Shown: positions 35,129-44,953 of the stretch, piece after piece
How the letters are laid out: every line of letters starts with the position of its first letter
Numbering within the stretch: the stretch's first letter is position 1
NCBI RefSeq assembly: GCF_000622085.1
Contig: NZ_JHWL01000004.1
Location: 62,001-126,000 of the forward strand
DNA length: 64,000 nt
Reading direction: 5' to 3'
Source: Butyrivibrio proteoclasticus P6B7
GTDB taxonomy: Bacteria > Bacillota > Clostridia > Lachnospirales > Lachnospiraceae
Program-made: the position numbers and the translations under genes
The notes under the pieces: model-generated
The model's database searches: none
The model's input: the letters and a program-made list of their open reading frames with translations, nothing else
Told to the model about the DNA's origin: nothing

Positions 35129-37417
35129 TTGAAACGACCGTTATGTTATCTTTTTATGATACTGGCGGTGATTGTCTATATTTATCTTGAGATTAGAAGC
35201 CCTTATCTGTCAAGGGACCCCTATGGGCACCTTGACGGAAAAGAGCTGACTATAACAGGTAAGATAACGTCCAAGGATTACCACTTGGACTATGAGGGAA
35301 ATAAAATCTTAGTTCTTTGTCTGATTCCAGATGAAAGAATGTCTGATAATTCTAAGTTTATTCAGTGTTATGTTTCACTCGATAATAACAGCAAAATATC
35401 TATTGGTGAGAGAATCATGGTTTCCGGTAAGGTTAAAACCTTTAAATCCCCCACCAATCCAGGTGAATTTGACAGTCGCCTCTATTATTCAACCTTAAAA
35501 ACCGCATACAGAATGACAAATTGCCAGGTCCTTAAGAAAGCGGGCAGGGAAAACCCATACAGAGAAGGATTGTTCAGGCTTAAGACCCACTTTGAAGGCA
35601 TTCTTGATAGTTGCCTTTCAGAGAAGGACAGCTCCATAATGAAGGCGGTTTTACTAGGAGATAAAGCCTTCATGGATGATGAGGTAAAAAAGCTATATCA
35701 GAACAGCGGTGTAGTCCATATCCTGGCGGTCAGCGGATTGCACATATCTGTAATAGCCTTTGGAATCTACAAGGCCCTTAGAAAGGTCAATCTGCGAAAC
35801 AGCGTGTGCACAGTTATATCCCTGGCTTTCATCTATTCCTATGGAACCATGTGCGGAATGGGAGTATCTGCCTTTAGGGCAATCCTAATGTTTGGCTTAA
35901 GGCTTATAGCGCCGCTCCATAAAAGAACCTACGACATGCTCACAGGTCTTGCCCTGGCTGGAATATTGCTCTTACTGGATCAGCCTCTTCAGATCTACAA
36001 CAGCGGATTCTTGTTTTCATTTGGTGCCATTGTAGGCATTTCCTTTGTCTATCCAGCTCTTTTCCCAAAGGAGGACATGGGAGATCAAAGGAAAATGGCC
36101 TTTGTCCCTGATAAATACGAAAAACTCTGGGGAGAAATAATGGAAAAGCTTAAGAGCAGCATATTTATAGGCCTTTCTATATTCCTTGTGACTCTCCCTG
36201 TCTATAGCAGCTTCTACTACAAGTATTCGCTAGGTTCCATGGTGCTTAACCTGATAGTTATTCCGTTGATGACCCCACTACTTGTTCTTGGCATCATATG
36301 TCTTCTCCTAGGGTGCATATTCCGTAAGCTTTCCATTATCCCAGCCTTTCTGATTCATCTTATCCTGGTATTTTACAGGCTTCTTTGCAATCTGTCTTTG
36401 GAAATCCCTGGTGGAATCTGGCGTTTTGGCCATTCTGCCAAGTGGAAGATGATAATATATCTTGTGTTATTATTTGCAATTCTAAAGCTTGATATGGCGA
36501 AATGGCTGAAAACAAGGCGATTAAGAGAGTTTAAACTGGCAATAGCCTTGATTCTTGTGCTTTTTCTGACTTTTAGACCTGGAGAAAAGCTACAGATATC
36601 CATGATCGACGTGGGACAGGGAGATGGAATCTACATGGAGATTGGAGGAAAGAGTTATCTCATTGACGGCGGAAGTACCTCCAACAAATCTGTTGGCAAG
36701 TATTCTATCATCCCATATCTTAACTACGAAGGAGTAGGTACCATTGAAGCGGTATTCGTAACCCATGAGGATGAAGACCACATTTCAGGCATTTTGGAGC
36801 TTATGGATGACATGGAAGAGGGAGGAATCAGGGTAAAAAAGCTATTTCTTCCAGCAGTGCCAGAGAATCAGCAGGAGGAAAACTACAAGAACCTGGAAAA
36901 GAGAGCAAGAGAAGTTGGAATCACTGTGGATTATCTTAGCTGTGGTCAGACGCTGGAGCTACATGCATCACCTCTTTTGCCCAATAAGAAAGTCAAACTG
37001 GAATGTCTTAATCCAAATAAAAACACTCGTTATGAATCTGCCAACGCTCATTCCATCGTGCTTTTCATGGAGTATGGCAACTTCAAAGCTCTTTTTACAG
37101 GAGATCTGGAACAGGAGGGAGAGAGCCACCTGATAAAAGATATAAAGCAGAATCCCGAGAAGTATAGGGAACTGACACTTCTTAAGGTTGCTCACCATGG
37201 CTCTAGGGGAGCTACCTCAGAGGAGTTCCTTCGTCTGGTGGACCCAAGAATTGCCCTTATCAGCGTGGGAGATAGGAACAAATATGGACATCCCCACAAA
37301 GAGCTCCTTGAAAGACTTGAAGAATCCGGAGCCAGGATTTATAGGACGGATGAATCGGGCATGATATCTATAACTGTAAAGGGAGAAAAAATCTATATAG
37401 ATGAGTTTTGTAAATAG
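35129..37417 (+). CDS. comEC: ComEC/Rec2 DNA uptake channel protein
   Basis: A 762-residue competence protein: an N-terminal DUF4131-type region, the membrane Competence domain (VHILAVSGLHISVIAFGIY, GVSAFRAILMFGLRL) with many helices, and a C-terminal metallo-beta-lactamase-like domain (MIDVGQGDGIYMEIG, THEDEDHISGI, VAHHGSRGA). It forms the channel for single-stranded DNA and may degrade the other strand. The start is a TTG at 35129 with GGAG 8 bases before it. It lies in one run with comEA, the two-component genes and holA. Confidence 0.94.
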   Translation: MKRPLCYLFMILAVIVYIYLEIRSPYLSRDPYGHLDGKELTITGKITSKDYHLDYEGNKILVLCLIPDERMSDNSKFIQCYVSLDNNSKISIGERIMVSGKVKTFKSPTNPGEFDSRLYYSTLKTAYRMTNCQVLKKAGRENPYREGLFRLKTHFEGILDSCLSEKDSSIMKAVLLGDKAFMDDEVKKLYQNSGVVHILAVSGLHISVIAFGIYKALRKVNLRNSVCTVISLAFIYSYGTMCGMGVSAFRAILMFGLRLIAPLHKRTYDMLTGLALAGILLLLDQPLQIYNSGFLFSFGAIVGISFVYPALFPKEDMGDQRKMAFVPDKYEKLWGEIMEKLKSSIFIGLSIFLVTLPVYSSFYYKYSLGSMVLNLIVIPLMTPLLVLGIICLLLGCIFRKLSIIPAFLIHLILVFYRLLCNLSLEIPGGIWRFGHSAKWKMIIYLVLLFAILKLDMAKWLKTRRLREFKLAIALILVLFLTFRPGEKLQISMIDVGQGDGIYMEIGGKSYLIDGGSTSNKSVGKYSIIPYLNYEGVGTIEAVFVTHEDEDHISGILELMDDMEEGGIRVKKLFLPAVPENQQEENYKNLEKRAREVGITVDYLSCGQTLELHASPLLPNKKVKLECLNPNKNTRYESANAHSIVLFMEYGNFKALFTGDLEQEGESHLIKDIKQNPEKYRELTLLKVAHHGSRGATSEEFLRLVDPRIALISVGDRNKYGHPHKELLERLEESGARIYRTDESGMISITVKGEKIYIDEFCK

Positions 37418-37481
37418 AAACACAGGCAGAAAAATGGTATATTGGTATAGTAGATTTTTTTGACAGGATTTGGGGACAATA

Positions 37482-38510
37482 ATGGCAATCAAAACCACAG
37501 ATTTTCCTGCTAAGCAGAAGCAGCTTAACGAGGATATCACTAATCAAAACTTCAAACGTTGCTATCTTATCTATGGGGATGAGGCCTATTTAAGGCTGCA
37601 GAACAGGGATAAGCTGGTGAAAGCCCTGGATGGAGGCGGTTCTTCCATGAACTTCTCAAAGTACGAGGGAGATGGCTGTAATCCGGCTGCCATCATAGAT
37701 ATGGCAGAGACCATGCCTTTCTTATCGGACAAAAGAGTTATTCTTGTTGAGAACAGTGGCTTTTTTAAGTCCGGATGTCCTGAGCTGTCAGATTATCTCA
37801 AGAGTCCTTCTGAGACCACCTTCTTTATTTTCGTTGAAAAGGAAGTGGACAAAAGAAAAGACATATACAAGGCAGTTACCAAGGTTGGATTCGACATCTG
37901 CTGCGAGGAACAGGATGCGGACACTCTAAAGAGATGGGTGGCATCTAAGCTCCGGGCAGAGGGTAAGACGATTTCCCCAAGAGCATTGGCATTTCTCATC
38001 GACAGAGTGGGCACCGATATGTCCAACATAAGTACTGAGCTTGAGAAACTTGTGTGCTACTGTATGGACAGGTCTGAGGTTACAGAGGACGACATTGATA
38101 AAGTGTGCGCCAACTGGCTCACCAGCCGTATATTTGCTATGACCGATGCCATTGTTGAAAAGAAGCAGAGGACAGCCATAGATCTTTATTATGATCTGCT
38201 GGCCCTTAAAGAGCCTCCGGCCAAGATTCTGGCCCTTATTACAAGGCAGTTCAATCTAATGCTTCAGGTCAAGGAAATGGTGGATAATCACAGGGATAAA
38301 GCTCAGATAGCCAGCGCCATTAAGCTGGCACCTTTCCTGGTTGGCAAGTATATGAACTGGGCAAGGAATTACACATTTGAGGAACTCCATGAAGCGTTGG
38401 AACTTTGCGCATCCAATGATGAGGCGGTTAAGACAGGTAAGCTTGACTATATCATCAGCGTAGAGATAGTTATTATCAAATGTACAGAGAACAAGGTACA
38501 AAATAGTTAA
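37482..38510 (+). CDS. holA: DNA polymerase III delta subunit
   Basis: A 342-residue HolA, the wrench subunit of the clamp loader. The opening CYLIYGDEAYLRLQNRDKLVKAL and the later SPRALAFLIDRVGTDMSNISTELEKL are characteristic. The ATG at 37482 is used; the TTG at 37470 gives a longer but less likely form. holA after comEC is the usual order in Firmicutes. Confidence 0.94.
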   Translation: MAIKTTDFPAKQKQLNEDITNQNFKRCYLIYGDEAYLRLQNRDKLVKALDGGGSSMNFSKYEGDGCNPAAIIDMAETMPFLSDKRVILVENSGFFKSGCPELSDYLKSPSETTFFIFVEKEVDKRKDIYKAVTKVGFDICCEEQDADTLKRWVASKLRAEGKTISPRALAFLIDRVGTDMSNISTELEKLVCYCMDRSEVTEDDIDKVCANWLTSRIFAMTDAIVEKKQRTAIDLYYDLLALKEPPAKILALITRQFNLMLQVKEMVDNHRDKAQIASAIKLAPFLVGKYMNWARNYTFEELHEALELCASNDEAVKTGKLDYIISVEIVIIKCTENKVQNS

Positions 38511-38551
38511 AAACTTACTTATATTTAGTGCCTTTTTTGTAACAAAACACA

Positions 38552-38580
38552 TTGACGAACACTATACATAGCGTTATATT
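38552..38580 (+). promoter_or_regulatory. Promoter of the DUF1653 gene
   Basis: TTGACG (38552-38557), a 17-base spacer and TATATT (38575-38580). Expected leader about 23 bases before the TTG start. Confidence 0.7.
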
Positions 38581-38609
38581 TATCTATGTTGTGCTATAAG
38601 GAGGTTATT

Positions 38610-39275
38610 TTGGACAGACCACGACCACAGGAACTTTACAGACATTTTAAAGGCAACTTATATCAGATAGTTACTGTTGCAACCCACTCAGAGACAAGAG
38701 AGGAAATGGTAGTGTACCAGGCTCTTTATGGAGACTACAGATGCTACGTAAGACCTCTTGATATGTTTATGTCTGACGTAGACAGGGTTAAATACCCAGA
38801 CGTTAAGCAGAAGAAACGCTTTGAGAAGATCGATCCTGCTACATTGGCACCGGTTCAGCAGCCAGAAGTTAAGAAAGAGACTACAGAAGCGGAGATGGAC
38901 AGAGTGGTTAAGCCAAGCATTCATATTGAGACAGGATCAGTTAAGGCCCCAGAAGAGAGACCAGAGAGAACCTCTGTGATCAAGCCACTTGAGCCTACAG
39001 AGCCTTCTGAGTATATGAAGAAGACTGTGGATGAAGAGGCAGAAGAGCTTAACCTTGATCCACTAGTTATCCAGTTCATGGATGCAGAGCTTGCTTCAGA
39101 CAGACTGGGAATTTTGTCTAAATTAAGACCAATAATAACAAATGATATGATTGATATTATGGCCATGTCAGTTGGCGTTGTTATTAACGAAGGCGATGTG
39201 TATGACAGATACAATGACCTTCGCACCTGTTTAGCAACAGTTGAAAAATTCGAAAGTAATAGATTGAGGAGTTAA
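38610..39275 (+). CDS. DUF1653-domain protein with an extra C-terminal helical domain
   Basis: A 221-residue protein starting at TTG 38610, chosen because AAGGAGG (38598-38604) lies 5 bases before it; an ATG at 38586 has no ribosome site. Residues 1 to about 70 are a DUF1653 domain (ELYRHFKGNLYQIV, ETREEMVVYQALYGDY). A charged Pro/Glu/Lys-rich linker leads to a helical C-terminal domain of about 70 residues. DUF1653 proteins are usually much shorter, so the tail is an addition. Function unknown. The glycosyltransferase gene follows after 5 bases. Confidence 0.82.
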   Translation: MDRPRPQELYRHFKGNLYQIVTVATHSETREEMVVYQALYGDYRCYVRPLDMFMSDVDRVKYPDVKQKKRFEKIDPATLAPVQQPEVKKETTEAEMDRVVKPSIHIETGSVKAPEERPERTSVIKPLEPTEPSEYMKKTVDEEAEELNLDPLVIQFMDAELASDRLGILSKLRPIITNDMIDIMAMSVGVVINEGDVYDRYNDLRTCLATVEKFESNRLRS

Positions 39276-39280
39276 GATAG

Positions 39281-40306
39281 ATGAAGCTATTATCAATTGC
39301 AATACCTTGCTACAATTCAGAAGCTTATATGAGCAAATGTATCGATTCTCTGCTTGTTGGTGGAGAAGAGGTAGAGATCCTTATCGTAGATGACGGATCT
39401 AAGGATAGAACAGCAGAGATCGCTGATGAGTATGCCAAGAAATATCCTACAATAGTTAAGGCAATCCACAAGCCAAACGGTGGACATGGTTCAGCCGTTA
39501 ATACAGGTATCGAGAATGCTACAGGTCTTTTCTTTAAGGTTGTAGATTCTGATGACTGGGTTAAGGAAATCGCTTATAGGAAGATTCTTGCAACTCTTTC
39601 AGAGCTTGCTGGAGGAGATACTCAGCTTGATCTTCTTATCAGTAACTTTGTTTACAACAAGGTTGGAGAGAAGCGCCATAAGGTTATGCGCTACAACAGA
39701 ATGTTCCCAGTTGAGAAGCTCTTTACCTGGGAGGATGTAATGAGAACCCCTAAGGGACATTACCTTCTCATGCACTCAGCTATCTACAGAACCAAGCTTC
39801 TTAGAGAGTGCGGACTTAAGCTTCCTGAGCACACATTCTATGTAGACAATATTTACGTGTTCAATCCACTTCCATTTGTTAAGAACATGTACTACCTTGA
39901 TGTTAACTTCTATTACTACTACATTGGTCGTGAGGATCAGTCTGTTAACCAGCAGATCATGCTTTCACGAATCGATCAGCAGATCAGAGTTAACAAACTC
40001 ATGGTGGACTACTATGTTGAGAATATTGGCATGATCAAGTCTCAGTGCAACAGACATAAGTATATGTTTAACTACCTTGAGATTATCACAGCTATCTCAT
40101 CAATCCTTTTGATCACTGAGGATACTAAAGAGAATCTTGCCAAGAGAAAAGAGCTTCTTGACTACATCAAGGATAAGAGCTTCTTACTTTACTTAAAGAT
40201 CAGATATAGCATCGAAGGAACATATATCTACCTTCCTGGAAAGGGCGGAAGAAAGATAACCCTTGCAGGTTACAAGCTCCTTCGTAATATTTTCCATTTT
40301 AATTGA
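39281..40306 (+). CDS. Family 2 glycosyltransferase
   Basis: A 341-residue GT2 enzyme: LSIAIPCYNSEAYMSKCIDSLL at the N-terminus, the acidic VDDGSKD and the metal-binding VDSDDWV. It has no membrane segment and transfers a sugar from a nucleotide donor to an envelope acceptor of unknown type. The Tyr-rich YYLDVNFYYYYIG segment is found in capsule/teichoic-type relatives. Co-transcription with the DUF1653 gene is likely from the 5-base gap. Confidence 0.9.
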   Translation: MKLLSIAIPCYNSEAYMSKCIDSLLVGGEEVEILIVDDGSKDRTAEIADEYAKKYPTIVKAIHKPNGGHGSAVNTGIENATGLFFKVVDSDDWVKEIAYRKILATLSELAGGDTQLDLLISNFVYNKVGEKRHKVMRYNRMFPVEKLFTWEDVMRTPKGHYLLMHSAIYRTKLLRECGLKLPEHTFYVDNIYVFNPLPFVKNMYYLDVNFYYYYIGREDQSVNQQIMLSRIDQQIRVNKLMVDYYVENIGMIKSQCNRHKYMFNYLEIITAISSILLITEDTKENLAKRKELLDYIKDKSFLLYLKIRYSIEGTYIYLPGKGGRKITLAGYKLLRNIFHFN

Positions 40307-40374
40307 TATTTTGTTAATAAAGTGGTAATATATACGAAATTGTTGTTTTTTTGTTACGCTTTATGAGGATGATT

Positions 40375-41085
40375 ATGAAAAAGAAATATGAAGAGTGGAC
40401 AGGAAGGCCATTAACTAAAGATTATGTGGCCGACGTCATCAGGGTTGTTACACCAGCCATTCTGTATCTTGTGGTCTATCTTTACTGGTTCTTTTATATT
40501 GAGAACCATAAGTTTGCACACTACACAGTAATTCATACGGTAATAGATGATTTTATTCCATTTTTGGAAGTGTTTATCGTCCCTTACTACATGTGGTTCT
40601 TTTATGTAACGATCGTGCTGGCTATAATGTTACTGGCTTTGGATTTATCAGATTTTTATAAGTGCTTTATATTCCTGGCTACAGGTATGACAATTTTCCT
40701 TATCATATCTACATTGTGGCCTAATATGCAGAACCTTCGTCCAGCAGTAATGCCTAGGGACAACGTGTTTACGCATATGGTTCTTGCTATTTACAAGACT
40801 GATACTTCAGCCAACCTTTGGCCAAGTATCCACGTTTATAATTCAATTGGAATTATGATCGCGATTCAGCACAGCCCTAGATTTAATAAGGTAGCCACAT
40901 TTATTGGACATATTATTGGAGCTTCAATTATTCTTTCAACTATGTTCGTTAAGCAGCATTCAGTATATGACGTTGCTACAGCATTCATTATGGCAGTTAT
41001 CTTCTACCTTCTGTATTACAAGACAGATGTGGTGGAGGAGTTCAGCAAGAAGAGAGAAAGAAAGCTGGCCTATCATGTTGATTGA
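40375..41085 (+). CDS. PAP2-superfamily membrane phosphatase or phosphotransferase
   Basis: A 236-residue membrane protein with about six helices. PAP2 motifs are visible: NLRPAVMP (motif 1 lacking its usual Lys), PSIHVYNS with the catalytic His (motif 2) and KQHSVYDV with the second His and Asp (motif 3). This variant resembles the phosphatidylinositol/inositol-phosphorylceramide-type branch more than undecaprenyl pyrophosphatases. The ATG at 40375 is best placed after GAGG at 40365. Confidence 0.82.
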   Translation: MKKKYEEWTGRPLTKDYVADVIRVVTPAILYLVVYLYWFFYIENHKFAHYTVIHTVIDDFIPFLEVFIVPYYMWFFYVTIVLAIMLLALDLSDFYKCFIFLATGMTIFLIISTLWPNMQNLRPAVMPRDNVFTHMVLAIYKTDTSANLWPSIHVYNSIGIMIAIQHSPRFNKVATFIGHIIGASIILSTMFVKQHSVYDVATAFIMAVIFYLLYYKTDVVEEFSKKRERKLAYHVD

Positions 41086-41100
41086 TTTATAAGATTTTAA

Positions 41101-41129
41101 GACTTAGCCGTAATAGCTAAGTCTTTTTT
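41101..41129 (+). terminator. Terminator after the PAP2 gene
   Basis: GACTTAG pairs with CTAAGTC around a 9-base loop, followed by six T. Confidence 0.85.
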
Positions 41130-41211
41130 ATTTATCAAGCATTGAAATAATCCTCAAAATCAACTAAATTATATATATAAGGTAACGGTATACAGATCAG
41201 GAGGAACAGAC

Positions 41212-42528
41212 GTGCTTGATCCTAAATACGTTGTGATCGGAATGGAGTTCTGGGGCAGTTTGTTTGGACTACTGGCTGCCTTCTATCTGTTCGTGGGAAA
41301 ATCCGCAATCAAGGATAAGTATCGCGCTTTAGCGGAGCTGGAGCTGGTTATTGCTGTGATGCTCTTTTCTGATGCCATAGCCTATATCTTCGACGGCACT
41401 CTGTATGATAACTCTTATTCAATTCTTTCCATAAGTAACTACATCTCATTTATCTGTAATGCCATAATGCCAGTATTCGTGACGGCTTATCTGTTCCTGG
41501 CCCTTCCTGATGAACAAAGAAATCTTGGAATCATTTATCTTGAGGGCGGAATAGGAACCTTCGCCATCATTTGGCTTAGCATGATGCAGTTTAAGGGCTA
41601 TATCTTTTCCATCGACACATTGACCAATCTATATGAAAGAGGTCCATTGTTCCCAATCTGGGAAGCCATAATCATGATCGAATGCTTTGTATTCCTCTTT
41701 TACACCATATATAAGCATAAATACCTCAATAAAAAGAACATGGTAGTAGTTCTTTTGTTTGCTTTGTTGCCTATGGCAGCTGCAGTGGTACAGGCCTTTG
41801 TATATGGATATTCACTATCCAACATGGCTATAATTATCAGTGCCCTGGCGTTGTTTGCTTATTCCCTTGAGGAGAATGCTCAGACACTGTTAAAGCAGCA
41901 GTACAAGATCAGTAAGCAAAATGATGAACTGGAAGATATGCAGATGAGAGTTGCATTATCACAGATTAAACCGGCATTTCTTTACGATACCCTAAACGCA
42001 GTCTATGACCTTTGTGATGATGATAAGGCAAAAGACCTGGTGAGAAACCTGGCTGAATATCTTAAAAACGATGTGGATTCCATACAATCTGTGGAGCCTA
42101 TCCCCTTTGAAAAAGAGCTGGCTCATACTAAGATATACCTGAATATCGAGAAGGAAAGATATAAAGACCAGTTCGACGTGGAATATAAGATAGACTACTC
42201 TGATTTTACTATTCCAGCCCTTACACTTCAGCCACTGGTTGAAAACGCTGTTAAACACGGCGTAACTAAGATGCCAGAAGGGCAGAAGGGACTTATTACC
42301 ATACGAACTACTAAGGAATACAGTAACATCGAAATCATGATCAGTGACAATGGCGCTGGCTTTGATATCGACAAGTATAAAGAAAAAGAGAAGGAAAAAG
42401 GAGACGGAAAGCTTGTAGGAATCCGAAGCGTTAGAAAGAAACTTGAGCTGATGAAATATGCAACACTTAGCATTAACTCAGCGGTTGGCAGAGGAACCAC
42501 CTGCGTGATCAATATTCCATCCAAGTAA
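41212..42528 (+). CDS. LytS-like histidine kinase homologue lacking the phospho-histidine
   Basis: A 438-residue protein starting at GTG 41212 after AGGAGGA. Seven to eight membrane helices fill the first 230 residues. The C-terminal half is a His_kinase (LytS-type) plus ATPase domain: LQPLVENAVKHG, SDNGAGFD and GKLVGIRSVRKKLELM are intact. The dimerisation motif that normally reads QIxPHFLYNTLN here reads QIKPAFLYDTLN: the His is Ala255 (codon GCA at 41974-41976) and the Asn is Asp. It therefore cannot autophosphorylate in the normal way, although ATP binding looks preserved. No response regulator gene is adjacent. Confidence 0.85.
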   Translation: MLDPKYVVIGMEFWGSLFGLLAAFYLFVGKSAIKDKYRALAELELVIAVMLFSDAIAYIFDGTLYDNSYSILSISNYISFICNAIMPVFVTAYLFLALPDEQRNLGIIYLEGGIGTFAIIWLSMMQFKGYIFSIDTLTNLYERGPLFPIWEAIIMIECFVFLFYTIYKHKYLNKKNMVVVLLFALLPMAAAVVQAFVYGYSLSNMAIIISALALFAYSLEENAQTLLKQQYKISKQNDELEDMQMRVALSQIKPAFLYDTLNAVYDLCDDDKAKDLVRNLAEYLKNDVDSIQSVEPIPFEKELAHTKIYLNIEKERYKDQFDVEYKIDYSDFTIPALTLQPLVENAVKHGVTKMPEGQKGLITIRTTKEYSNIEIMISDNGAGFDIDKYKEKEKEKGDGKLVGIRSVRKKLELMKYATLSINSAVGRGTTCVINIPSK

Positions 42529-42535
42529 AAAATAA

Positions 42536-42570
42536 GCGGCGCCCAATTCAAGATTAGGCGCCGCATTTTA
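42536..42570. terminator. Bidirectional terminator between the kinase-like and lipid kinase genes
   Basis: GCGGCGCC pairs perfectly with GGCGCCGC around a 13-base loop, with T-rich stretches on both outer sides. It serves the two convergent genes. Confidence 0.85.
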
Positions 42571-42596
42571 TTGTCTAAAAATCATTGCGAAACGAA

Positions 42597-43568
42597 TCAG
42601 CACATCATGATAAGCCTTTCCTTAAGGCATTCATAGGTGATGTTATCTGATTTGACGGATACTTCACCATCTGTGTGAACCCAGACAGGCTTTTCTGTCT
42701 TGATGGTTACCTTAGGAACAAGATAGTGGTAGATGCCCTTGATCCAATAGTGTTTGCCAAAGAAAGCAAAGGGAAGAGCAGGAAGCATCTTGCCCTTAGG
42801 AATATCTCCGGCAGCACAGATATCAAAAAGTCCATCTGTCAGGTCCGCATCAGGAGCGAATTTAAATCCGCCGCCTTCATAGTGATGAACCATGGCTGCT
42901 ATGAAAATAAAGTGGTCAAAGTGCTGGGATGTGCCATCTTCAAATACAATATCACATGGTATCTTTTCTGCTCCCAAAAGCTGCTTAAGTGCGATGGTTC
43001 CGTAGGTGAGCTTACCAAGACCGATCTTATTAAAGAAATTCTTGGTGCCTGAAGAAAGAGCTTCCTCACAAACCGCAGCGTCAAAGCCAATTCCAGAGCT
43101 TACATCAAAGAGCCTTGTTGTGGCAACCTTATCCTCGTGAAGCCTTGATAAGGGATCAGTCATGGAGTTGTAGGACAGCTTACCAAGGTCAAGCCTACGT
43201 ACCTCTTTTCCCTCAAGGATTGTATCAATAAGATCATCAACATTCTTAGGATAGGACAGGTCTCTGGCAAAATCATTGCTGGATCCGATAGGAATGTATC
43301 CAAGTAAAAACTTGTCAAAGTCAGTGATACCGTTAATTGCTTCATTAAGCGTTCCATCGCCTCCCATAACAATGAGTTTAATGGGCAATTTCTTTTCATC
43401 ATTGATCTCAGTGCAAAGCTTCTTGGCAAGCGTGGTGGCGTGCCCAGGGCCATTTGTCATGGCTGCCTTATATTCTAAGTTCTTTTCCTTAAACTTGGAT
43501 TCCAGTTTATCCCAGATCTCTTTCCCCTTCCCAGAACGGGCTGATGGATTGACTATGCAGTAATACAT
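42597..43568 (-). CDS. Diacylglycerol kinase-family lipid kinase
   Basis: A 323-residue DagK/YegS-type kinase that phosphorylates diacylglycerol or a related lipid. It opens MYYCIVNPSARSGKGKEIWDKL and has the nucleotide-binding VMGGDGTLNEAINGI and LGYIPIGSSNDFAR. GGGGGAAC precedes the ATG on the minus strand. An extended -10 box lies upstream. Confidence 0.92.
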   Translation of the reverse strand: MYYCIVNPSARSGKGKEIWDKLESKFKEKNLEYKAAMTNGPGHATTLAKKLCTEINDEKKLPIKLIVMGGDGTLNEAINGITDFDKFLLGYIPIGSSNDFARDLSYPKNVDDLIDTILEGKEVRRLDLGKLSYNSMTDPLSRLHEDKVATTRLFDVSSGIGFDAAVCEEALSSGTKNFFNKIGLGKLTYGTIALKQLLGAEKIPCDIVFEDGTSQHFDHFIFIAAMVHHYEGGGFKFAPDADLTDGLFDICAAGDIPKGKMLPALPFAFFGKHYWIKGIYHYLVPKVTIKTEKPVWVHTDGEVSVKSDNITYECLKERLIMMC

Positions 43569-43611
43569 GTGTGTTCCCCCAACTCTAGTAAAATAATAAA
43601 ATAGTGAAATT

Positions 43612-43620
43612 ATTATAGCA
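43612..43620 (-). promoter_or_regulatory. Extended -10 promoter element of the lipid kinase gene
   Basis: On the minus strand TGC immediately before TATAAT (43617-43612) is an extended -10 element about 44 bases before the start codon. A good -35 box is not seen. Confidence 0.5.
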
Positions 43621-43704
43621 TTTTTTTATAGAGTATGGTACGATATGCGAGATATGACTTTAGCACATTAAATTGTCAAAATGTTTATTCTGGGAGGAGT
43701 CAAA

Positions 43705-44943
43705 ATGTATTCATTGGAAGAAGTAAGAAACGTTGATCCGGAGATTGCTTCACTTATCGAAGCAGAGGTTGAGCGTCAGAACAACCACATTGAGCTTATT
43801 GCATCAGAGAACTGGACTAGCAAGGCTGTTATGTCTGCTATGGGAAGCCCACTTACAAACAAATATGCAGAAGGTCTTCCTGGAAAAAGATATTACGGCG
43901 GATGCCACGTAGTGGATGAAGTAGAGAATATTGCTATAGAAAGAGCTAAGAAGCTCTTTAACTGTGACTATGCCAACGTACAGCCCCATTCAGGAGCTCA
44001 GGCTAACCTGGCTGTTCAGTTTGCACTTCTTGAGCCAGGAGATACCATCATGGGTATGAACCTTAATCAGGGTGGTCACCTTACTCATGGAAGCAGTGCT
44101 AATATTTCTGGAACATACTTCAAGGTTGTTCCTTATGGTGTTGATGAAAACGGCGTACTTGACTACGACGAGATGTACAGACTTGCAGTAGAGAACAAGC
44201 CAAAGCTTATTATTGCCGGCGCTTCTGCTTACTGCAGAACAATAGATTTCAAGAAATTCAGAGAGGCTGCTGATGCCTGCGGAGCGATCCTTATGGTAGA
44301 CATGGCGCACATTGCCGGTCTCGTGGCTGCAGGGGTTCATCCAAGCCCATTCCCATACGCTGATGTTGTTACAACAACAACTCACAAGACTCTCAGAGGA
44401 CCAAGAGGAGGACTTATCCTTTGGAACCAGGAGGCTCAGGACAAGTTCAAGTTCAATAAGGCTGTATTCCCAGGAATCCAGGGTGGCCCACTTGAGCATG
44501 TTGTGGCAGCTAAGGCTGTTTGCTTTAAGGAAGCTCTTTCTCCAGAGTTTAAGACATATGCTGAGAACATTGTTAAGAACGCCAAGGCTCTTTGCGATGG
44601 ACTTATGAAAAGAGATATCAAGATCGTATCAGGTGGTACAGACAATCACCTTATGCTGATCGATCTTACTAATTACGATCTTACAGGAAAAGAGGTAGAG
44701 GCTTGGCTTGATGATGCACACATCACAGCCAACAAGAACACAATTCCTAATGAGCAGAAGTCACCATTCGTAACCAGCGGTATCCGTCTCGGTACACCAG
44801 CCGTAACAACTCGTGGCATGAACGAAGCCGACATGGACAAGATCGCAGAGGCCATCTCCATCGTCATCAAATCCAAGGGCGAAAAGAACGAAGAGGCCAG
44901 AGCTATAATTAAGACACTTACAGATAAGTATCCTTTAGTTTAA
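43705..44943 (+). CDS. glyA: Serine hydroxymethyltransferase
   Basis: A 412-residue PLP enzyme converting serine and tetrahydrofolate to glycine and methylene-tetrahydrofolate. Family marks: [25 protein letters not shown], and the PLP Lys in [14 protein letters not shown]. The ATG at 43705 follows GGGAGGAG; the in-frame ATG at 43681 has no ribosome site. No glycine riboswitch is visible upstream. Confidence 0.97.
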   Translation: MYSLEEVRNVDPEIASLIEAEVERQNNHIELIASENWTSKAVMSAMGSPLTNKYAEGLPGKRYYGGCHVVDEVENIAIERAKKLFNCDYANVQPHSGAQANLAVQFALLEPGDTIMGMNLNQGGHLTHGSSANISGTYFKVVPYGVDENGVLDYDEMYRLAVENKPKLIIAGASAYCRTIDFKKFREAADACGAILMVDMAHIAGLVAAGVHPSPFPYADVVTTTTHKTLRGPRGGLILWNQEAQDKFKFNKAVFPGIQGGPLEHVVAAKAVCFKEALSPEFKTYAENIVKNAKALCDGLMKRDIKIVSGGTDNHLMLIDLTNYDLTGKEVEAWLDDAHITANKNTIPNEQKSPFVTSGIRLGTPAVTTRGMNEADMDKIAEAISIVIKSKGEKNEEARAIIKTLTDKYPLV

Positions 44944-44953
44944 GATATGAAGG

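Noticed and set aside
43569..43704. Glycine riboswitch before glyA
   Set aside because: The 136-base gap holds only AT-rich sequence and a minus-strand promoter element, with no aptamer-like conserved segments.
43990..44499. 169-codon minus-strand frame opposite glyA
   Set aside because: It lies wholly inside the well-conserved glyA gene, has no ribosome site and no protein-like composition. The same holds for the 156-codon frame at 10614-11084.
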